A stretch of DNA of 64,000 bases from Roseovarius sp. (lineage in GTDB: Bacteria > Pseudomonadota > Alphaproteobacteria > Rhodobacterales > Rhodobacteraceae). How positions within the stretch are numbered: position 1 is the first letter of the stretch; each line of letters opens with the position of its first letter. Shown here piece by piece: positions 38,646 to 47,642 of the stretch. The stretch spans positions 58,051 to 122,050 of the forward strand of contig JACIYT010000006.1 of NCBI GenBank assembly GCA_014359765.1, written 5' to 3'. The notes under the pieces are model-generated. The model made no database searches. It was not told the origin of the DNA and saw only the letters and a program-made list of their open reading frames with translations. The position numbers and the translations under genes are program-made.

Positions 38646-38657
38646 ATCCGGACGGAT
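38646..38657. promoter_or_regulatory. Inverted repeat in the ilvC-lrp divergent region
   Basis: ATCCG-GA-CGGAT, followed by an AT-rich stretch to 38700. The position between ilvC and the Lrp pair makes it a candidate operator. It is short, and no other support is available. Confidence 0.35.
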
Positions 38658-38700
38658 TATTGAGTATTTATTCGAAAGATGAAGAAATGGCGAAAATTTC

Positions 38701-39156
38701 ATGCTCGACGATAGCGACCGGCGGCTTTTGCGGCAGTATCAGCACGCGCCCGATCTGGGGCCTGCGGAGCTCGCGGCGCGGGCGGGGATGACGCCGGCCA
38801 CATGCGCGCGGCGGCTGGAGCGGCTGCGCGCCGCGGGCATCATCCGCGCCAATCGTGCGGTGATCGACTGGCGCGCGCTCGGCTATGCGGTGGAGGTCTC
38901 CTTGCGCATCGCGCTCGACAAGACGCAGCCGCGCGCCTTCGACGAATTCATCGCCGCCGCGCGTGCGGTGCCCGAAGTGCTCGAGATCCAGACCTTTCTT
39001 GGCCGGGTCGATCTGCGCCTGTCGGTGATCGCGCGCGACATGGCGCATTACCAGGAGCTTTACCGCAGCGCGATCCTGACCCTTCCCCATATCGCCGATG
39101 TCGAGGCGCTGATGCATGTGGCGCGGATCAAGTCCGACGAGGCGCTGCCGCTATGA
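38701..39156 (+). CDS. Lrp/AsnC family transcriptional regulator (first of pair)
   Basis: 151-aa regulator: N-terminal winged HTH (residues 3-60: LDDSDRRLLRQYQHAPDLGP, AGMTPATCARRLERLRAAGII) and C-terminal RAM effector domain (about 66-140, VPEVLEIQTFLGRVDLRLSVIARDM). Family members bind amino acids and assemble into octamers that wrap DNA. It is divergent from ilvC and overlaps the next Lrp gene by ATGA, so the two are made together and may form hetero-oligomers. Confidence 0.92.
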   Translation: MLDDSDRRLLRQYQHAPDLGPAELAARAGMTPATCARRLERLRAAGIIRANRAVIDWRALGYAVEVSLRIALDKTQPRAFDEFIAAARAVPEVLEIQTFLGRVDLRLSVIARDMAHYQELYRSAILTLPHIADVEALMHVARIKSDEALPL

Positions 39157-39611
39157 TCGCGCTCGACACGATCGACCGGCAGATCCTGCGCGCGCTGACC
39201 GAGGACGCCACGCAGGGCGCAAGCGAGATCGGCCGCGCGCTCGGCCTGTCGCAGCCCGCGACCTGGCGGCGCATGAGGCGGCTCCATGAGGCGGGGGTGA
39301 TCAAGGGGCGGCGGCTCGATCTCGACCATGAGAAGCTGGGATTTGGCGTGACGGTGTTTCTCGGGGTGAAGCTCGCCACCAAGGGCCGCGTGAGCCTCGA
39401 GGATTTCGAGCGCGCGGTGAGCGCCATTCCCGAGGTGCAGACCGTCGAGCATATTCTCGGGGTCTATGACTACCGGCTGCGCGTGGTCGCGCGCGACATC
39501 GCCGATTTCGAGCGGGTGTTGCGGCGGCGGATCATGACCCTGCCGGGGCTTGGCAATGTCGAGGCGAATGTGCTCCTCTCCGAGGAGCGGCGTCCCGGGC
39601 CGATCGGCTGA
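39153..39611 (+). CDS. Lrp/AsnC family transcriptional regulator (second of pair)
   Basis: 152-aa paralogue of the preceding gene: HTH MIALDTIDRQILRALTEDAT and LSQPATWRRMRRLHEAGVI, and RAM domain VPEVQTVEHILGVYDYRLRVVARDI in the family pattern. The start overlaps the upstream stop (ATGA). The two proteins are clearly diverged, so this is an old duplication. Control of ilvC by both is inference from position. Confidence 0.92.
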   Translation: MIALDTIDRQILRALTEDATQGASEIGRALGLSQPATWRRMRRLHEAGVIKGRRLDLDHEKLGFGVTVFLGVKLATKGRVSLEDFERAVSAIPEVQTVEHILGVYDYRLRVVARDIADFERVLRRRIMTLPGLGNVEANVLLSEERRPGPIG

Positions 39612-39658
39612 GGTGTCGGGCTTGTGCGTCGCGCCCGTTCGCCTATCCTGGGACCGTC

Positions 39659-40549
39659 ATGCCCTATCGCCTCAGGAAATCCGACAAGTCCCTGGCCGGC
39701 GCGCTCCGCCGGATCGCCTGCGAGCAGATCGATCGCGCGCGCGCGGCGGCGGCGCGTCCCGGGGACAATCCCGAAGGGATCCACGAGGCGCGCGCCCGCT
39801 GCAAGAAGCTGCGCGGGCTGATCCGTCTGGTGCGTCCGGCCTTCGACGGCTTCGACACCGAGAACGCCGCGTTCCGCGACGCGGCCAGGGCGCTGGAGCG
39901 GCTGCGCGCGGGCGGGGCCGGGCGCGAGACACTCGACCGGCTGGCCCTGGCGCGGCCCGAGGGGCTCGACCCCGAGGCGCTCGCGGCGATCCGCGCAGAC
40001 TTTGCCGCAGAGGCCGCGGCCCTGCCCCATCTTGCCACCGATCGCGCCGCCGATATCGCCACATTCGACGCGATTCTCGGCGCGGCGCGCGCGCGGGTGG
40101 CGGGCTGGCGGCTGTCGGCGCGGGGCTTTGCCCCCGCGCGCAAGGGGGTGCAGAAGACCTGCGCCCAGGGGCGGCGCGGGCTGGAACGGGCGCGCGCGAC
40201 CCATGCGCCGGAGGCGTTTCACGACTGGCGCAAGCCGGTGAAATACCACTGGTATCACGCGCAGTTGCTGCGCCCGATCAAGCCCGCGCGGATCGACCCG
40301 CGGCGCGCCCTGGCGCAGCGCCTGGGCGAGATCCTCGGCCATCATCACGACCTCCACGACATGCGCGCCCACCTCGCGCAGGGGGCGTTTGCGCCCGGGG
40401 CCGTGGCGGCGATGCAGGCCCCGATCGCGGCAGAGCTGGCGCGGCTCGAGGCGGAGGCGCTGCGGCTCGGCGAGCGGCTCCACGCCGAAGAGCCCGACGC
40501 GCTCGCCCGCCGCTGGGAGCGCTGGTGGCGCGACTGGCGGGATCGTTAG
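39659..40549 (+). CDS. CHAD domain protein
   Basis: 296-aa all-helical, strongly basic protein consisting of a CHAD domain. The conserved histidine segments are visible: IHEARARCKKLRGLIRLVRP near the N-terminus and FHDWRKPVKYHWYHAQLL then LGEILGHHHDLHDM in the second half. CHAD domains bind inorganic polyphosphate. There is no CYTH triphosphatase domain. A ppk2 gene lies 24 kb away, so there is functional but no positional linkage. It follows the Lrp pair by 47 bp. Confidence 0.9.
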   Translation: MPYRLRKSDKSLAGALRRIACEQIDRARAAAARPGDNPEGIHEARARCKKLRGLIRLVRPAFDGFDTENAAFRDAARALERLRAGGAGRETLDRLALARPEGLDPEALAAIRADFAAEAAALPHLATDRAADIATFDAILGAARARVAGWRLSARGFAPARKGVQKTCAQGRRGLERARATHAPEAFHDWRKPVKYHWYHAQLLRPIKPARIDPRRALAQRLGEILGHHHDLHDMRAHLAQGAFAPGAVAAMQAPIAAELARLEAEALRLGERLHAEEPDALARRWERWWRDWRDR

Positions 40550-40611
40550 GGGCGTGGACATTCGCGTGCGGCTTGCGCATCTTGCGCGCGACACAGCATC
40601 AGGAGACAGCC

Positions 40612-41739
40612 ATGCCCGCCCTTCTCGACACGGTCGATCCCGACGGCCTTCTGGAATATTCGGTGGTCTTCACCGACCGTTCGCTCAATCACATGTCGGC
40701 GGCCTTTCAGCAGGTGATGCGCGACATTTCCGCCGTCCTGCGCGAGGTTTACCGCGCCGAGGCGGTGGCGCTCGTGCCTGGCGGCGGCACCTGCGCGATG
40801 GAGGCGGTCGCGCGGCAATTCGGGCGCGGGGCGCACGCGCTCATCCTGCGCAACGGCTGGTTCTCCTATCGCTGGAGCCAGATTTTCGAGACCGGCGGAT
40901 TTGCCGCCGAGACCACTGTCTGCATGGCGCGCCAGACCGGCAACGGCGCGACAGCGCCCTATGCCCCCGCCCCCATCGCCGAGGTGGTGGCCAGGATCCG
41001 CGAGGCGCGGCCCGATCTGGTCCTCGCCCCGCATGTGGAGACGGCTGCGGGGCTGATCCTGCCCGACGATTACGTGACGGCGATGGCCGAGGCTGCGCAT
41101 GAGGTGGGTGCGCTGATGGTGCTCGACTCGATCGCCTCGGGCTGTGCCTGGGTGGACATGGCCGCGACCGGGGTGGATGTGCTCATATCGGCGCCGCAAA
41201 AGGGCTGGTCGGCCTCGCCCTCGGCGGGGCTGGTGATGATGTCGCCACGCGCCGCGGCCCGGCTCGAGGCGACCACGTCGGACAGTTTCACGCTCGATCT
41301 GAAGAAATGGCGCGCGATCATGGCCGCCTATGAGGCGGGCGGACATGCCTATCACGCCACGATGCCGACCGATGCGCTGCGTGGTCTTCGGGACGCGATG
41401 CACGAGGCGCGCGATTACGGCTTCGAGCGGCTGCGCGCGGCGCAATGGGAGCTGGGCGACGGGGTGCGCGCGATGCTGCGCGCGCGCGGTGTGGTGTCGG
41501 TCGCCGCAGACGGCTATGGCGCGCCCGGCGTGGTGGTGAGCTATACCGACGATCCCGACATCCAGAATGGCCGCAAATTCGCCGCCCAGGGGATGCAGAT
41601 CGCCGCCGGCGTGCCCCTTCAGGTGGGAGAGCCCGAGGGGTTTCGCACCTTCCGGCTCGGCCTCTTCGGGCTCGACAAGCTCTATGACGTGCCCGGCGCG
41701 CTCGGGCGGCTGGAAGCGGTGCTGGATCGGGTGCTGTAG
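40612..41739 (+). CDS. Class V aminotransferase (alanine-glyoxylate aminotransferase type)
   Basis: 375-aa PLP enzyme of the fold-type I class V group. The phosphate-binding region is LVPGGGTCAMEAVARQF, the aspartate contacting the pyridine nitrogen is in ALMVLDSIASG, and the Schiff-base Lys is in LISAPQKGWSASPSAG. Relatives use alanine, serine or aspartate with glyoxylate or pyruvate; the substrate cannot be chosen from sequence. AGGAGA lies 6 bp before the start at 40612. Confidence 0.88.
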   Translation: MPALLDTVDPDGLLEYSVVFTDRSLNHMSAAFQQVMRDISAVLREVYRAEAVALVPGGGTCAMEAVARQFGRGAHALILRNGWFSYRWSQIFETGGFAAETTVCMARQTGNGATAPYAPAPIAEVVARIREARPDLVLAPHVETAAGLILPDDYVTAMAEAAHEVGALMVLDSIASGCAWVDMAATGVDVLISAPQKGWSASPSAGLVMMSPRAAARLEATTSDSFTLDLKKWRAIMAAYEAGGHAYHATMPTDALRGLRDAMHEARDYGFERLRAAQWELGDGVRAMLRARGVVSVAADGYGAPGVVVSYTDDPDIQNGRKFAAQGMQIAAGVPLQVGEPEGFRTFRLGLFGLDKLYDVPGALGRLEAVLDRVL

Positions 41740-41991
41740 CGCGACGCGAATGGTTTGTTGCTGCCATGTGCCGAAACCGCGCATCGACGGGCCGCGGTGC
41801 GGCGATCCAACGTCAGTTTGGCAGCACTTTATCTCGCCAGATCCGAAAACCCCCAAGCATCGCGCAAGCGGCAGCCAGATCGCCGTGCCGGGGGGCGGCC
41901 CGGCGATGCGCGGCGGCGCGCCAAGGCGCGCCTCGATTCCGCGCAAGGGGGCTTTGCTCTCAGCGTCGCCTTCAGGCCGAACCCGCCCCAA

Positions 41992-43194
41992 TCACCCCCG
42001 CGCGCCAAGCCCCATCTGCATCAGCGTCTTGCGCACCGGGGCGAGCGAGTAGAGCGCGTTCAGTGCCTGCGCGCGCGCATCCCGCAGGGGCTGCGCCGCG
42101 ATCATCGAGGCGCGGTTGAGCAGGTCGATGCCGCGCACCCGCGCGACCACCTCCCAGTGGCGCTTGCGGTGATAGGTCTCGAGCATCGCCCGCTCGCCCA
42201 GCCGGTCGGGCGCGGCCTCTGCCAGATCGGCCAGCACGCGCATGTCGGCCAGGCTCATGTTGAGCCCCTGCGCGCCGATGGGCGGCACGACATGCGCGGC
42301 CTCGGCCACCAGCGCCACGCGCTCGGCATACATGCGGTCTGCGATCTGGCTGATGATCGGCCAGACCGTCCGCCGCGAGGCCAGCGTGAGCGGCCCCAAC
42401 AGGTGGCACGACCGCGCGTTCATCGCCGCCTCGAAATCGCAGACCGGCAGCGCGGCGAGGCGCGCCACCTCGGGCCCCGCCTCCATCCACACCACCGCCG
42501 AGGAGGGAAGCCCCTCGAAATCGGGCAGCGGCACGAGGGTGAAGGGCCCCCCCGAGCGGTGGATCTCGGTCGAGACATTCTCATGCGGAATCGGGTGGGT
42601 GACGGCAAAGGCGAGCGCCTTCTGCCCGTAGCGCGTGGTCCTGACCGCGATTCCCGCCGCCTCGCGGATGGGTGAGGCGCGCCCGTCGGCGGCGATCACG
42701 AGGCGCGCGCGCACCCGGCTGCCATCCGAGAGCCCCACCCGCGCCTCCGCCTCGCGCGTGAAAAGCGAGGTGGTGGCGGTGCCGGGGCGGAATGTGACGG
42801 TCGCCATCCCCTCCAGGTGCGCCACCATCTCGCGCCGCAAGAGCCAGTTGGGCAGGTTCCAGCCAAAGGGCCGGTCGGAAATCTCGGAGGCGTCGAAATC
42901 CTTGACGATGCGCGGCACGGGTTCCACGCCCCCGGCATCGACCACGCGCATGATCCGGAGGGGTGCGGCATGGGGCTCCAGACGCTCCCACAGCCCCGCG
43001 CGCGCGAGCAGCGCCTGCGCGGGTTGCAGGAATGCGGTGGTGCGCAGGTCCGAGCCTTCGGCGTCGCGCGCGGTGACGGGGGGCGCGGGATCGACGCAGA
43101 GCACCGAAAACCCCGCCCGCCCGAACACCGCCGCCGCGGTGAGGCCCGCAACGCCCCCCCCCGAGATCACGATATCGACGCGCTCATCCACCAT
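41992..43194 (-). CDS. UbiH/UbiF-family FAD-dependent hydroxylase
   Basis: 400-aa flavoprotein monooxygenase of the ubiquinone-ring hydroxylase family. The dinucleotide-binding motif is VISGGGVAGLTAAAVFGRAG, the DG motif reads RLVIAADGRASPIREAAG, and the GD-like motif reads VALVAEAAHVVPPIGAQGLNMSL, where the usual Gly-Asp is Ala-Glu. Which ring position it hydroxylates (UbiH, UbiF, UbiI or UbiL) cannot be decided. A 68-aa membrane protein gene ends 25 bp upstream. Confidence 0.88.
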   Translation of the reverse strand: MVDERVDIVISGGGVAGLTAAAVFGRAGFSVLCVDPAPPVTARDAEGSDLRTTAFLQPAQALLARAGLWERLEPHAAPLRIMRVVDAGGVEPVPRIVKDFDASEISDRPFGWNLPNWLLRREMVAHLEGMATVTFRPGTATTSLFTREAEARVGLSDGSRVRARLVIAADGRASPIREAAGIAVRTTRYGQKALAFAVTHPIPHENVSTEIHRSGGPFTLVPLPDFEGLPSSAVVWMEAGPEVARLAALPVCDFEAAMNARSCHLLGPLTLASRRTVWPIISQIADRMYAERVALVAEAAHVVPPIGAQGLNMSLADMRVLADLAEAAPDRLGERAMLETYHRKRHWEVVARVRGIDLLNRASMIAAQPLRDARAQALNALYSLAPVRKTLMQMGLGARG

Positions 43195-43219
43195 CGCCTG
43201 CCCCTTGCCGCTCGCGTCC

Positions 43220-43426
43220 CTAACCGCGCGAGATGATCAGAAGCGCCACCCAGATCACCGGCACCAGGGCGAGCGCGGGGATATAAAGCCCCGGAATCCC
43301 CCAGATGGCAACGCTCGTCGCCCAGGCCGCGACGAGAACGGCAAGGCAGAGAAGGATGCGCCAGGCGGTCGCGCGCGCCGCTGCGGCTTGGGTGTGGGGG
43401 GTGGCCTGGGTGTCGGTGGCCGGCAT
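43220..43426 (-). CDS. Small hypothetical membrane protein
   Basis: 68-aa protein with a hydrophilic N-terminus (about 1-20, Thr/Ala-rich) and two hydrophobic helices, ILLCLAVLVAAWATSVAIW and IPALALVPVIWVALLII. AAAGGA lies ahead of the ATG at 43426. I do not recognise a family. It is 25 bp upstream of the UbiH-type gene and may be co-transcribed with it. Confidence 0.65.
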   Translation of the reverse strand: MPATDTQATPHTQAAAARATAWRILLCLAVLVAAWATSVAIWGIPGLYIPALALVPVIWVALLIISRG

Positions 43427-43511
43427 CGGGCGGTCCTTTCGTAATAGCTGAGTCTGAAGCTCAGATATGGGGCCGCCCGCCCGCGCGACAGGGACGCATC
43501 GTCGCAGCGCC

Positions 43512-44156
43512 TCAGACGAGGTGCGCGAGGAACCCGCCCAGATCGTCGGTATGGTGGTGGATATGCGGCGCCGCGAGGGGGGCGGGCGCGACATGGACGG
43601 TGCGCATCCCCATGGCGTGCGGCGCGGCAAGATTGCGCGGATCGTCCTCGAACATCGCCGCCGAGGCCGCCTGCGATCCGTCGCGCTCCAGCACGGCGGC
43701 AAAGGCCGCCGCCTCCGGCTTGGGGTGATAGCCTGCATCCTCCACCCCGTAGATCGCATCGAACACCCCCCCGAGCCCCCGCGCCATCACCACCCGCGCG
43801 GCATAATCGCCCGAACCGTTGGTATGGACGATTCGCCGCCCCGGCAGCCGCGCGATGGCCGCGCGCAGCGCGGGATCGGGTGCGAGATGATCGAGCGAGA
43901 TATCGTGCACCGCGCGCAGATAGGGGCCGGGGTCGAGATCGTGACAGCGCATCAGCCCGGCCAGCGTCGTGCCATGCGCGCGCCAGTAATCATGGCGGAT
44001 GCGGTCCGCCTCGGCCTCGCTCACCCCGAGGAAATCGCGCACGAACGCGGTCATCCGCGCCTCTATCTGGTCAAAGAGCCGCGCCCCCGGCGGGTAGAGC
44101 GTGTTGTCGAGATCGAAGACCCATGTCTGCACATGGGTAAAATCCTGTTTCGCCAT
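43512..44156 (-). CDS. HAD-family pyrimidine 5'-nucleotidase
   Basis: 214-aa phosphatase. HAD motif I is VFDLDNTLYPP (nucleophile Asp in the DLDNT pentad), motif II is IVHTNGSGDYA, the Lys of motif III is in GYHPKPEAAAF, and motif IV is AAMFEDDPRNL. The DNTLYP variant is typical of the pyrimidine 5'-nucleotidase (Sdt1/Phm8-like) branch. A tandem repeat starts 15 bp upstream of its start codon. Confidence 0.9.
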   Translation of the reverse strand: MAKQDFTHVQTWVFDLDNTLYPPGARLFDQIEARMTAFVRDFLGVSEAEADRIRHDYWRAHGTTLAGLMRCHDLDPGPYLRAVHDISLDHLAPDPALRAAIARLPGRRIVHTNGSGDYAARVVMARGLGGVFDAIYGVEDAGYHPKPEAAAFAAVLERDGSQAASAAMFEDDPRNLAAPHAMGMRTVHVAPAPLAAPHIHHHTDDLGGFLAHLV

Positions 44157-44170
44157 GGCCGCACCCTAGG

Positions 44171-44241
44171 CCAGCCTGCGGGCGCAGGCAATCATGGGCC
44201 AGCCTGCGGGCGCAGGCAATCATGGACCAGCCTGCGGGCGC
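44171..44241. repeat. 28-bp tandem repeat, about 2.5 copies
   Basis: Units begin at 44171, 44199 and 44227 with an exact 28-bp period; the last copy is cut after about 15 bp. Each full unit contains GCCTGC-GGGC-GCAGGC, a small hairpin. The first two copies differ only at the last base. It lies in the gap between the HAD phosphatase and the divergent SMR gene. Confidence 0.9.
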
Positions 44242-44313
44242 GCCACGCGCTGCGGGCTTTACCTTGCGTTCGCGCGCGCATATCCCGATCCGGCACAGAT
44301 GTGGGGGCCGTCG

Positions 44314-44652
44314 ATGAACATGCAGGTCTATCTTCTTCTCGCGCTGGCGATCCTGGCCGAGACGGCGGGCACGACCGCGTTGCAGGCAAGCCAGCAATTC
44401 ACCCGGCTCTGGCCTTCGGTGATCGTGGTGGTGGCCTATGCGATCAGCTTCTACCTGCTGGCGCAGACGCTGCGTTTCATGCCGGTGGGGCTGGTCTATG
44501 CGATCTGGTCGGGGCTGGGGATCGTGTTCATCGCCGCCATCGGCTATGTCCTCTTCGGCCAGACGCTCGACCTGCCGGCGGTGATCGGCATGGCGATGAT
44601 CCTCACGGGGATCGTGGTGATCCACCTCTTCTCGAAGGCCGCGCCGCACTGA
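44314..44652 (+). CDS. Small multidrug resistance (SMR) family transporter
   Basis: 112-aa four-helix membrane protein working as an antiparallel dimer. The essential membrane Glu is in LLALAILAETAGTTALQAS (helix 1). VVVAYAISFYLLAQTLRFMP and the GLGIVFIAAIGYVLFGQ helix follow the family pattern. It could export quaternary amines or guanidinium; the subtype is not clear. The start is either 44314 or the ATG at 44320. It is divergent from the HAD phosphatase with the tandem repeat between. Confidence 0.9.
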   Translation: MNMQVYLLLALAILAETAGTTALQASQQFTRLWPSVIVVVAYAISFYLLAQTLRFMPVGLVYAIWSGLGIVFIAAIGYVLFGQTLDLPAVIGMAMILTGIVVIHLFSKAAPH

Positions 44653-44733
44653 GCCGCCCGGCGCGGCGAAAACGTCTGGAAAATCGTGCCCCGCACCGTT
44701 ATCTCCCCGGCACGACCCGAGCGGAGAGGCGCG

Positions 44734-45150
44734 ATGCCCGAGACCATCACCGAACGCTGCGAGGCCAGAGGGCTGCGCATGACCGGGCAGCGGCGGACCA
44801 TTGCCGAGGTGCTCCAGGAGGCGGATGACCACCCCGATGTCGAGGAGCTGCACGCCCGCGCCGCCGCGCGCGATGCGCGCATCTCCATCGCCACGGTCTA
44901 TCGCACGGTGAAGCTCTTCGAGGAGGCGGGGATCCTCGACAAGCTCGAATTCGGCGACGGGCGCGCGCGCTACGAGGATGCCGAGCGCGAGCATCACGAC
45001 CATCTGATCGACATGCAGTCGGGCGAGGTGATCGAATTCGTCGATCCCGAGATCGAGGCGCTTCAGGAGAAGATCGCCGAAAGGCTGGGCTATCGGCTGG
45101 TGGGGCACCGGCTGGAGCTATACGGCGTGCCGCGCCGCAAGAAGGGCTGA
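44734..45150 (+). CDS. Fur-family metalloregulator, probably Mur type
   Basis: 138-aa Fur-superfamily protein: winged-helix DNA-binding domain (LRMTGQRRTIAEVLQEADDH; ISIATVYRTVKLFEEAGIL) and metal-binding dimerisation domain with EREHHDHLIDMQSGEVIEF. The CxxC Zn motif that follows HHDHLI in E. coli Fur is absent (DMQS), as in alphaproteobacterial Mur proteins that respond to manganese. A gene for a cation diffusion facilitator follows 4 bp later, which fits metal homeostasis. Alternatively it may act as the iron regulator. Confidence 0.88.
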   Translation: MPETITERCEARGLRMTGQRRTIAEVLQEADDHPDVEELHARAAARDARISIATVYRTVKLFEEAGILDKLEFGDGRARYEDAEREHHDHLIDMQSGEVIEFVDPEIEALQEKIAERLGYRLVGHRLELYGVPRRKKG

Positions 45151-45154
45151 GGCG

Positions 45155-46069
45155 ATGGACCGGGTGATGCGGCTGGCCATCGGCTCGGTGGTGGTGGCGC
45201 TCTTCGTCATGGCGCTCAAGGTGGTGGCCTGGCAGATCACCGGCTCGCTCGCGCTCATGTCCGACGCGCTGGAAAGCCTGGTGAACCTCGCCACCGCGCT
45301 GGCGGTGATCGTGGCGCTCAAGGTGGCGAAGCGTCCGGCGGATGACAACCACCCCTTCGGTCATCACAAGGCGGAATTCTTCTCGGCGGTGCTCGAAGGG
45401 GTGCTGATCGTGCTGGCCGCGCTCTTCATCCTGCGCGAGGCCTGGGACGGGCTGGTCGCGCCCCGCGCGATGGATGCGCCGATGCTGGGGCTGGCGATCA
45501 GCGCGGGCGCGGGCGCGATCAACGGGGTGTGGGCGGTCCTGCTGATCCGCCAGGGGCGCCGGCACCGCTCGCCCGCACTGGTGGCCGATGGCAAGCACCT
45601 GATGACCGATGTCGTCTCCTCGGTGGGGGTGCTGGCGGGGGTGGGGCTGGCGGTGGTGACCGGCTGGTGGGTGCTCGATCCGGTGATGGCGGTGCTGGTC
45701 GCGTTCAACATCCTGTGGGCCGGCTGGGGGGTGATCCGGGGCTCGCTCAGCGGGTTGATGGACGAGGCGGTATCGGATGACGAACAGGCGACGATCCGCG
45801 CGGTGATCGAGGAGGCGGGGCGCGAAGGGGCTGCGCTCGAGGCACATGACCTGCGCACGCGCCACGCAGGCCCCGTCACCTTCATCGAGTTTCATCTCGT
45901 CGTGCCGGGCGACACCACGGTGGAGGCCGCGCATGTGATCTGCGACCGGATCGAGGCGGCGCTCTGCGACGCGCTGCCCGATGCGCGCGTCACCATCCAT
46001 GTCGAGCCCGAGCACAAGGCGAAGGAGAGCGGTCAGCTCGACCTCGGCCGCGCGCCCGCCGGCCATTGA
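45155..46069 (+). CDS. Cation diffusion facilitator family transporter
   Basis: 304-aa metal/proton antiporter with six helices and a C-terminal cytosolic metal-sensing domain (about residues 205-290, ending VTIHVEPEH). The transport-site residues are in [17 protein letters not shown] (helix 2) and [15 protein letters not shown] (helix 5, His and Asp). The ESLVN variant differs from the DxxxD of YiiP, so metal specificity (Zn, Fe or Mn) is open. It is coupled closely to the Fur/Mur-type gene. Confidence 0.9.
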   Translation: MDRVMRLAIGSVVVALFVMALKVVAWQITGSLALMSDALESLVNLATALAVIVALKVAKRPADDNHPFGHHKAEFFSAVLEGVLIVLAALFILREAWDGLVAPRAMDAPMLGLAISAGAGAINGVWAVLLIRQGRRHRSPALVADGKHLMTDVVSSVGVLAGVGLAVVTGWWVLDPVMAVLVAFNILWAGWGVIRGSLSGLMDEAVSDDEQATIRAVIEEAGREGAALEAHDLRTRHAGPVTFIEFHLVVPGDTTVEAAHVICDRIEAALCDALPDARVTIHVEPEHKAKESGQLDLGRAPAGH

Positions 46070-46122
46070 TTTCCGCCGCCATTTGCGCCAAACCCGCGCG
46101 AGATCATCACCGAAGGCCCGCC

Positions 46123-46914
46123 ATGACCCGTATCGACGCCAAATTCGCCGCGCTCAAGACCGCAGGCCGCAAGGCCTTTGTCGCCTACATCATGGCGGGG
46201 GATCCGGACGTGGAGACCTCGCTTGAGGTGATGAAGGGGCTGCCCGGGGCTGGCGTGGACGTGATCGAGCTGGGCGTGCCCTTCACCGATCCGATGGCCG
46301 ACGGGCCGACCATCCAGCTTGCCGGTCAGCGCGCGCTGGCAGGCGGCATGACACTCTCGAAGGCGCTCGACATGGTGGCGGAGTTCCGCGAGGGGGACGA
46401 TACCACGCCCGTCGTGCTCATGGGCTATTACAACCCGATCTACAATCGCGGCGTGGCGCGGTTCCTGGCCGACGCGCAGGCGGCGGGCGTCGATGGGCTC
46501 ATCGTGGTGGACCTGCCCCCCGAAGAGGATGAGGAGCTGTGCCTGCCTGCCGCCGAGGCGGGGCTCAACTTCATCCGCCTCGCCACGCCCACGACCGACG
46601 ACAAGCGCCTGCCCAAGGTGCTCCAGAACACGTCGGGCTTCGTCTATTACGTCTCGATCACCGGCATCACCGGCGCGGCGGCAGCCAAAGCCGGCGACGT
46701 GGCCCCCGAGGTGGCGCGCATCAAGGCGCAGACCGATCTGCCGGTGATCGTGGGCTTCGGCATCCGCAGCCCCGAGACCGCGCGCACCATCGCGGGCGTG
46801 GCCGATGGCTGTGTCGTGGGCTCGGCCATCGTGGACGAGATCGCCAAGGGGCGCCCGGTGGCCGAGGTGCTCGATTTCGTGCGCGGGCTGGCAGACGGCG
46901 CGCACAGCGCCTGA
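46123..46914 (+). CDS. trpA: Tryptophan synthase alpha chain
   Basis: Cleaves indole-3-glycerol phosphate to indole and glyceraldehyde 3-phosphate. 263 aa, TIM barrel. The catalytic Glu and Asp are in [19 protein letters not shown]. The phosphate-binding loops are [10 protein letters not shown] and [13 protein letters not shown] lies before the start at 46123. trpB is not adjacent on this side, so trpA stands apart from its partner. Confidence 0.97.
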   Translation: MTRIDAKFAALKTAGRKAFVAYIMAGDPDVETSLEVMKGLPGAGVDVIELGVPFTDPMADGPTIQLAGQRALAGGMTLSKALDMVAEFREGDDTTPVVLMGYYNPIYNRGVARFLADAQAAGVDGLIVVDLPPEEDEELCLPAAEAGLNFIRLATPTTDDKRLPKVLQNTSGFVYYVSITGITGAAAAKAGDVAPEVARIKAQTDLPVIVGFGIRSPETARTIAGVADGCVVGSAIVDEIAKGRPVAEVLDFVRGLADGAHSA

Positions 46915-46919
46915 GCGCC

Positions 46920-47642
46920 TCAGCGCGCGATCACCCAGGTGTGGATCGAGAACACGCAGGCCCGCGTTTCGGGTAGGCGCAGCACGCATTGCCGCTCGGA
47001 GCGCAGATAGGGCAGGCGCGCGCGCGCCGCCTCGTCCACGCTCTCGCGCAGCGGGTGAAAAAGCGCCGGATCGCCATAGCCATGCGCGTTGAACCGCCAG
47101 AGCGGGCGGCCCGGCTGCACCCCGTCGAAAAGCCGCTGCACGCGGGGCGCGATGGCGTCATAGCCCGGCACCGGATCGTGGATCGCCAGAAGCGGGCGGC
47201 CGATCTTGTCGGCCAGCCGCCAGCTTGCCGGAAAGCACAGGACGGCGGCGGTGAGCACATGCTCGTCGCCGCGCTTTTCCATGATGCAGAGATCCTCCTG
47301 CACCAGATGGCCGAGGGTCAGCATCGGATCGGCGCGGTCAATCGGCACGGTCACGCCGTCAGGACGGCGCACCTCTCTTGCGGAAATCTCGTAGCCTGAC
47401 GCGTGATCGCGCAGCCAGTCCAGAACGAATTGCAAAAGCTCGTCCATCGCCGGCCCCGCGCCCTCGGTCACGGCCAGCACGTCGCCGCGGCGTTCGGCCA
47501 GAAGGCGCGCGCGCTCGGCCATCTGCGGCGCAAAGGCCTCATCGACCAGCAGCCAGTCGGCCATGTCGAGCGGCACGATGCCGGGCAGCGGGCGCGGCGC
47601 GCTGGTATCGTAGGGGGTCGCGCGTTGCAGGATCGGGGTCAT
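46920..47642 (-). CDS. DUF3445 protein (heme-dependent oxidative N-demethylase-like)
   Basis: 240-aa protein of the DUF3445 family, which includes the alpha subunit of a heme-dependent dimethylamine oxidative demethylase. Typical segments are MTLGHLVQEDLCIMEKRGDEH (here MLTLGHL...), ASWRLADKIGRPLLAIHDPVPGY and the C-terminal LRLPETRACVFSIHTWV. No partner demethylase subunits are nearby. The start overlaps the DUF6314 stop codon (ATGA), so the two are translationally coupled. Confidence 0.85.
   Translation of the reverse strand: MTPILQRATPYDTSAPRPLPGIVPLDMADWLLVDEAFAPQMAERARLLAERRGDVLAVTEGAGPAMDELLQFVLDWLRDHASGYEISAREVRRPDGVTVPIDRADPMLTLGHLVQEDLCIMEKRGDEHVLTAAVLCFPASWRLADKIGRPLLAIHDPVPGYDAIAPRVQRLFDGVQPGRPLWRFNAHGYGDPALFHPLRESVDEAARARLPYLRSERQCVLRLPETRACVFSIHTWVIAR

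Noticed and set aside
39550..41739. 729-codon plus-strand frame spanning the CHAD gene and the aminotransferase
   Set aside because: The aminotransferase starts at 40612 with a good ribosome site; the upstream part is an off-frame reading of the CHAD gene, so this is not a fusion protein.
41740..41991. Possible small gene or RNA between the aminotransferase and the UbiH-type gene
   Set aside because: Only GC-rich palindromic pieces (GGCGCGCC twice) and weak repeats; no coding or RNA signature.
44171..44241. CRISPR array
   Set aside because: The 28-bp units are directly adjacent with no spacers between them, and no cas genes are present.
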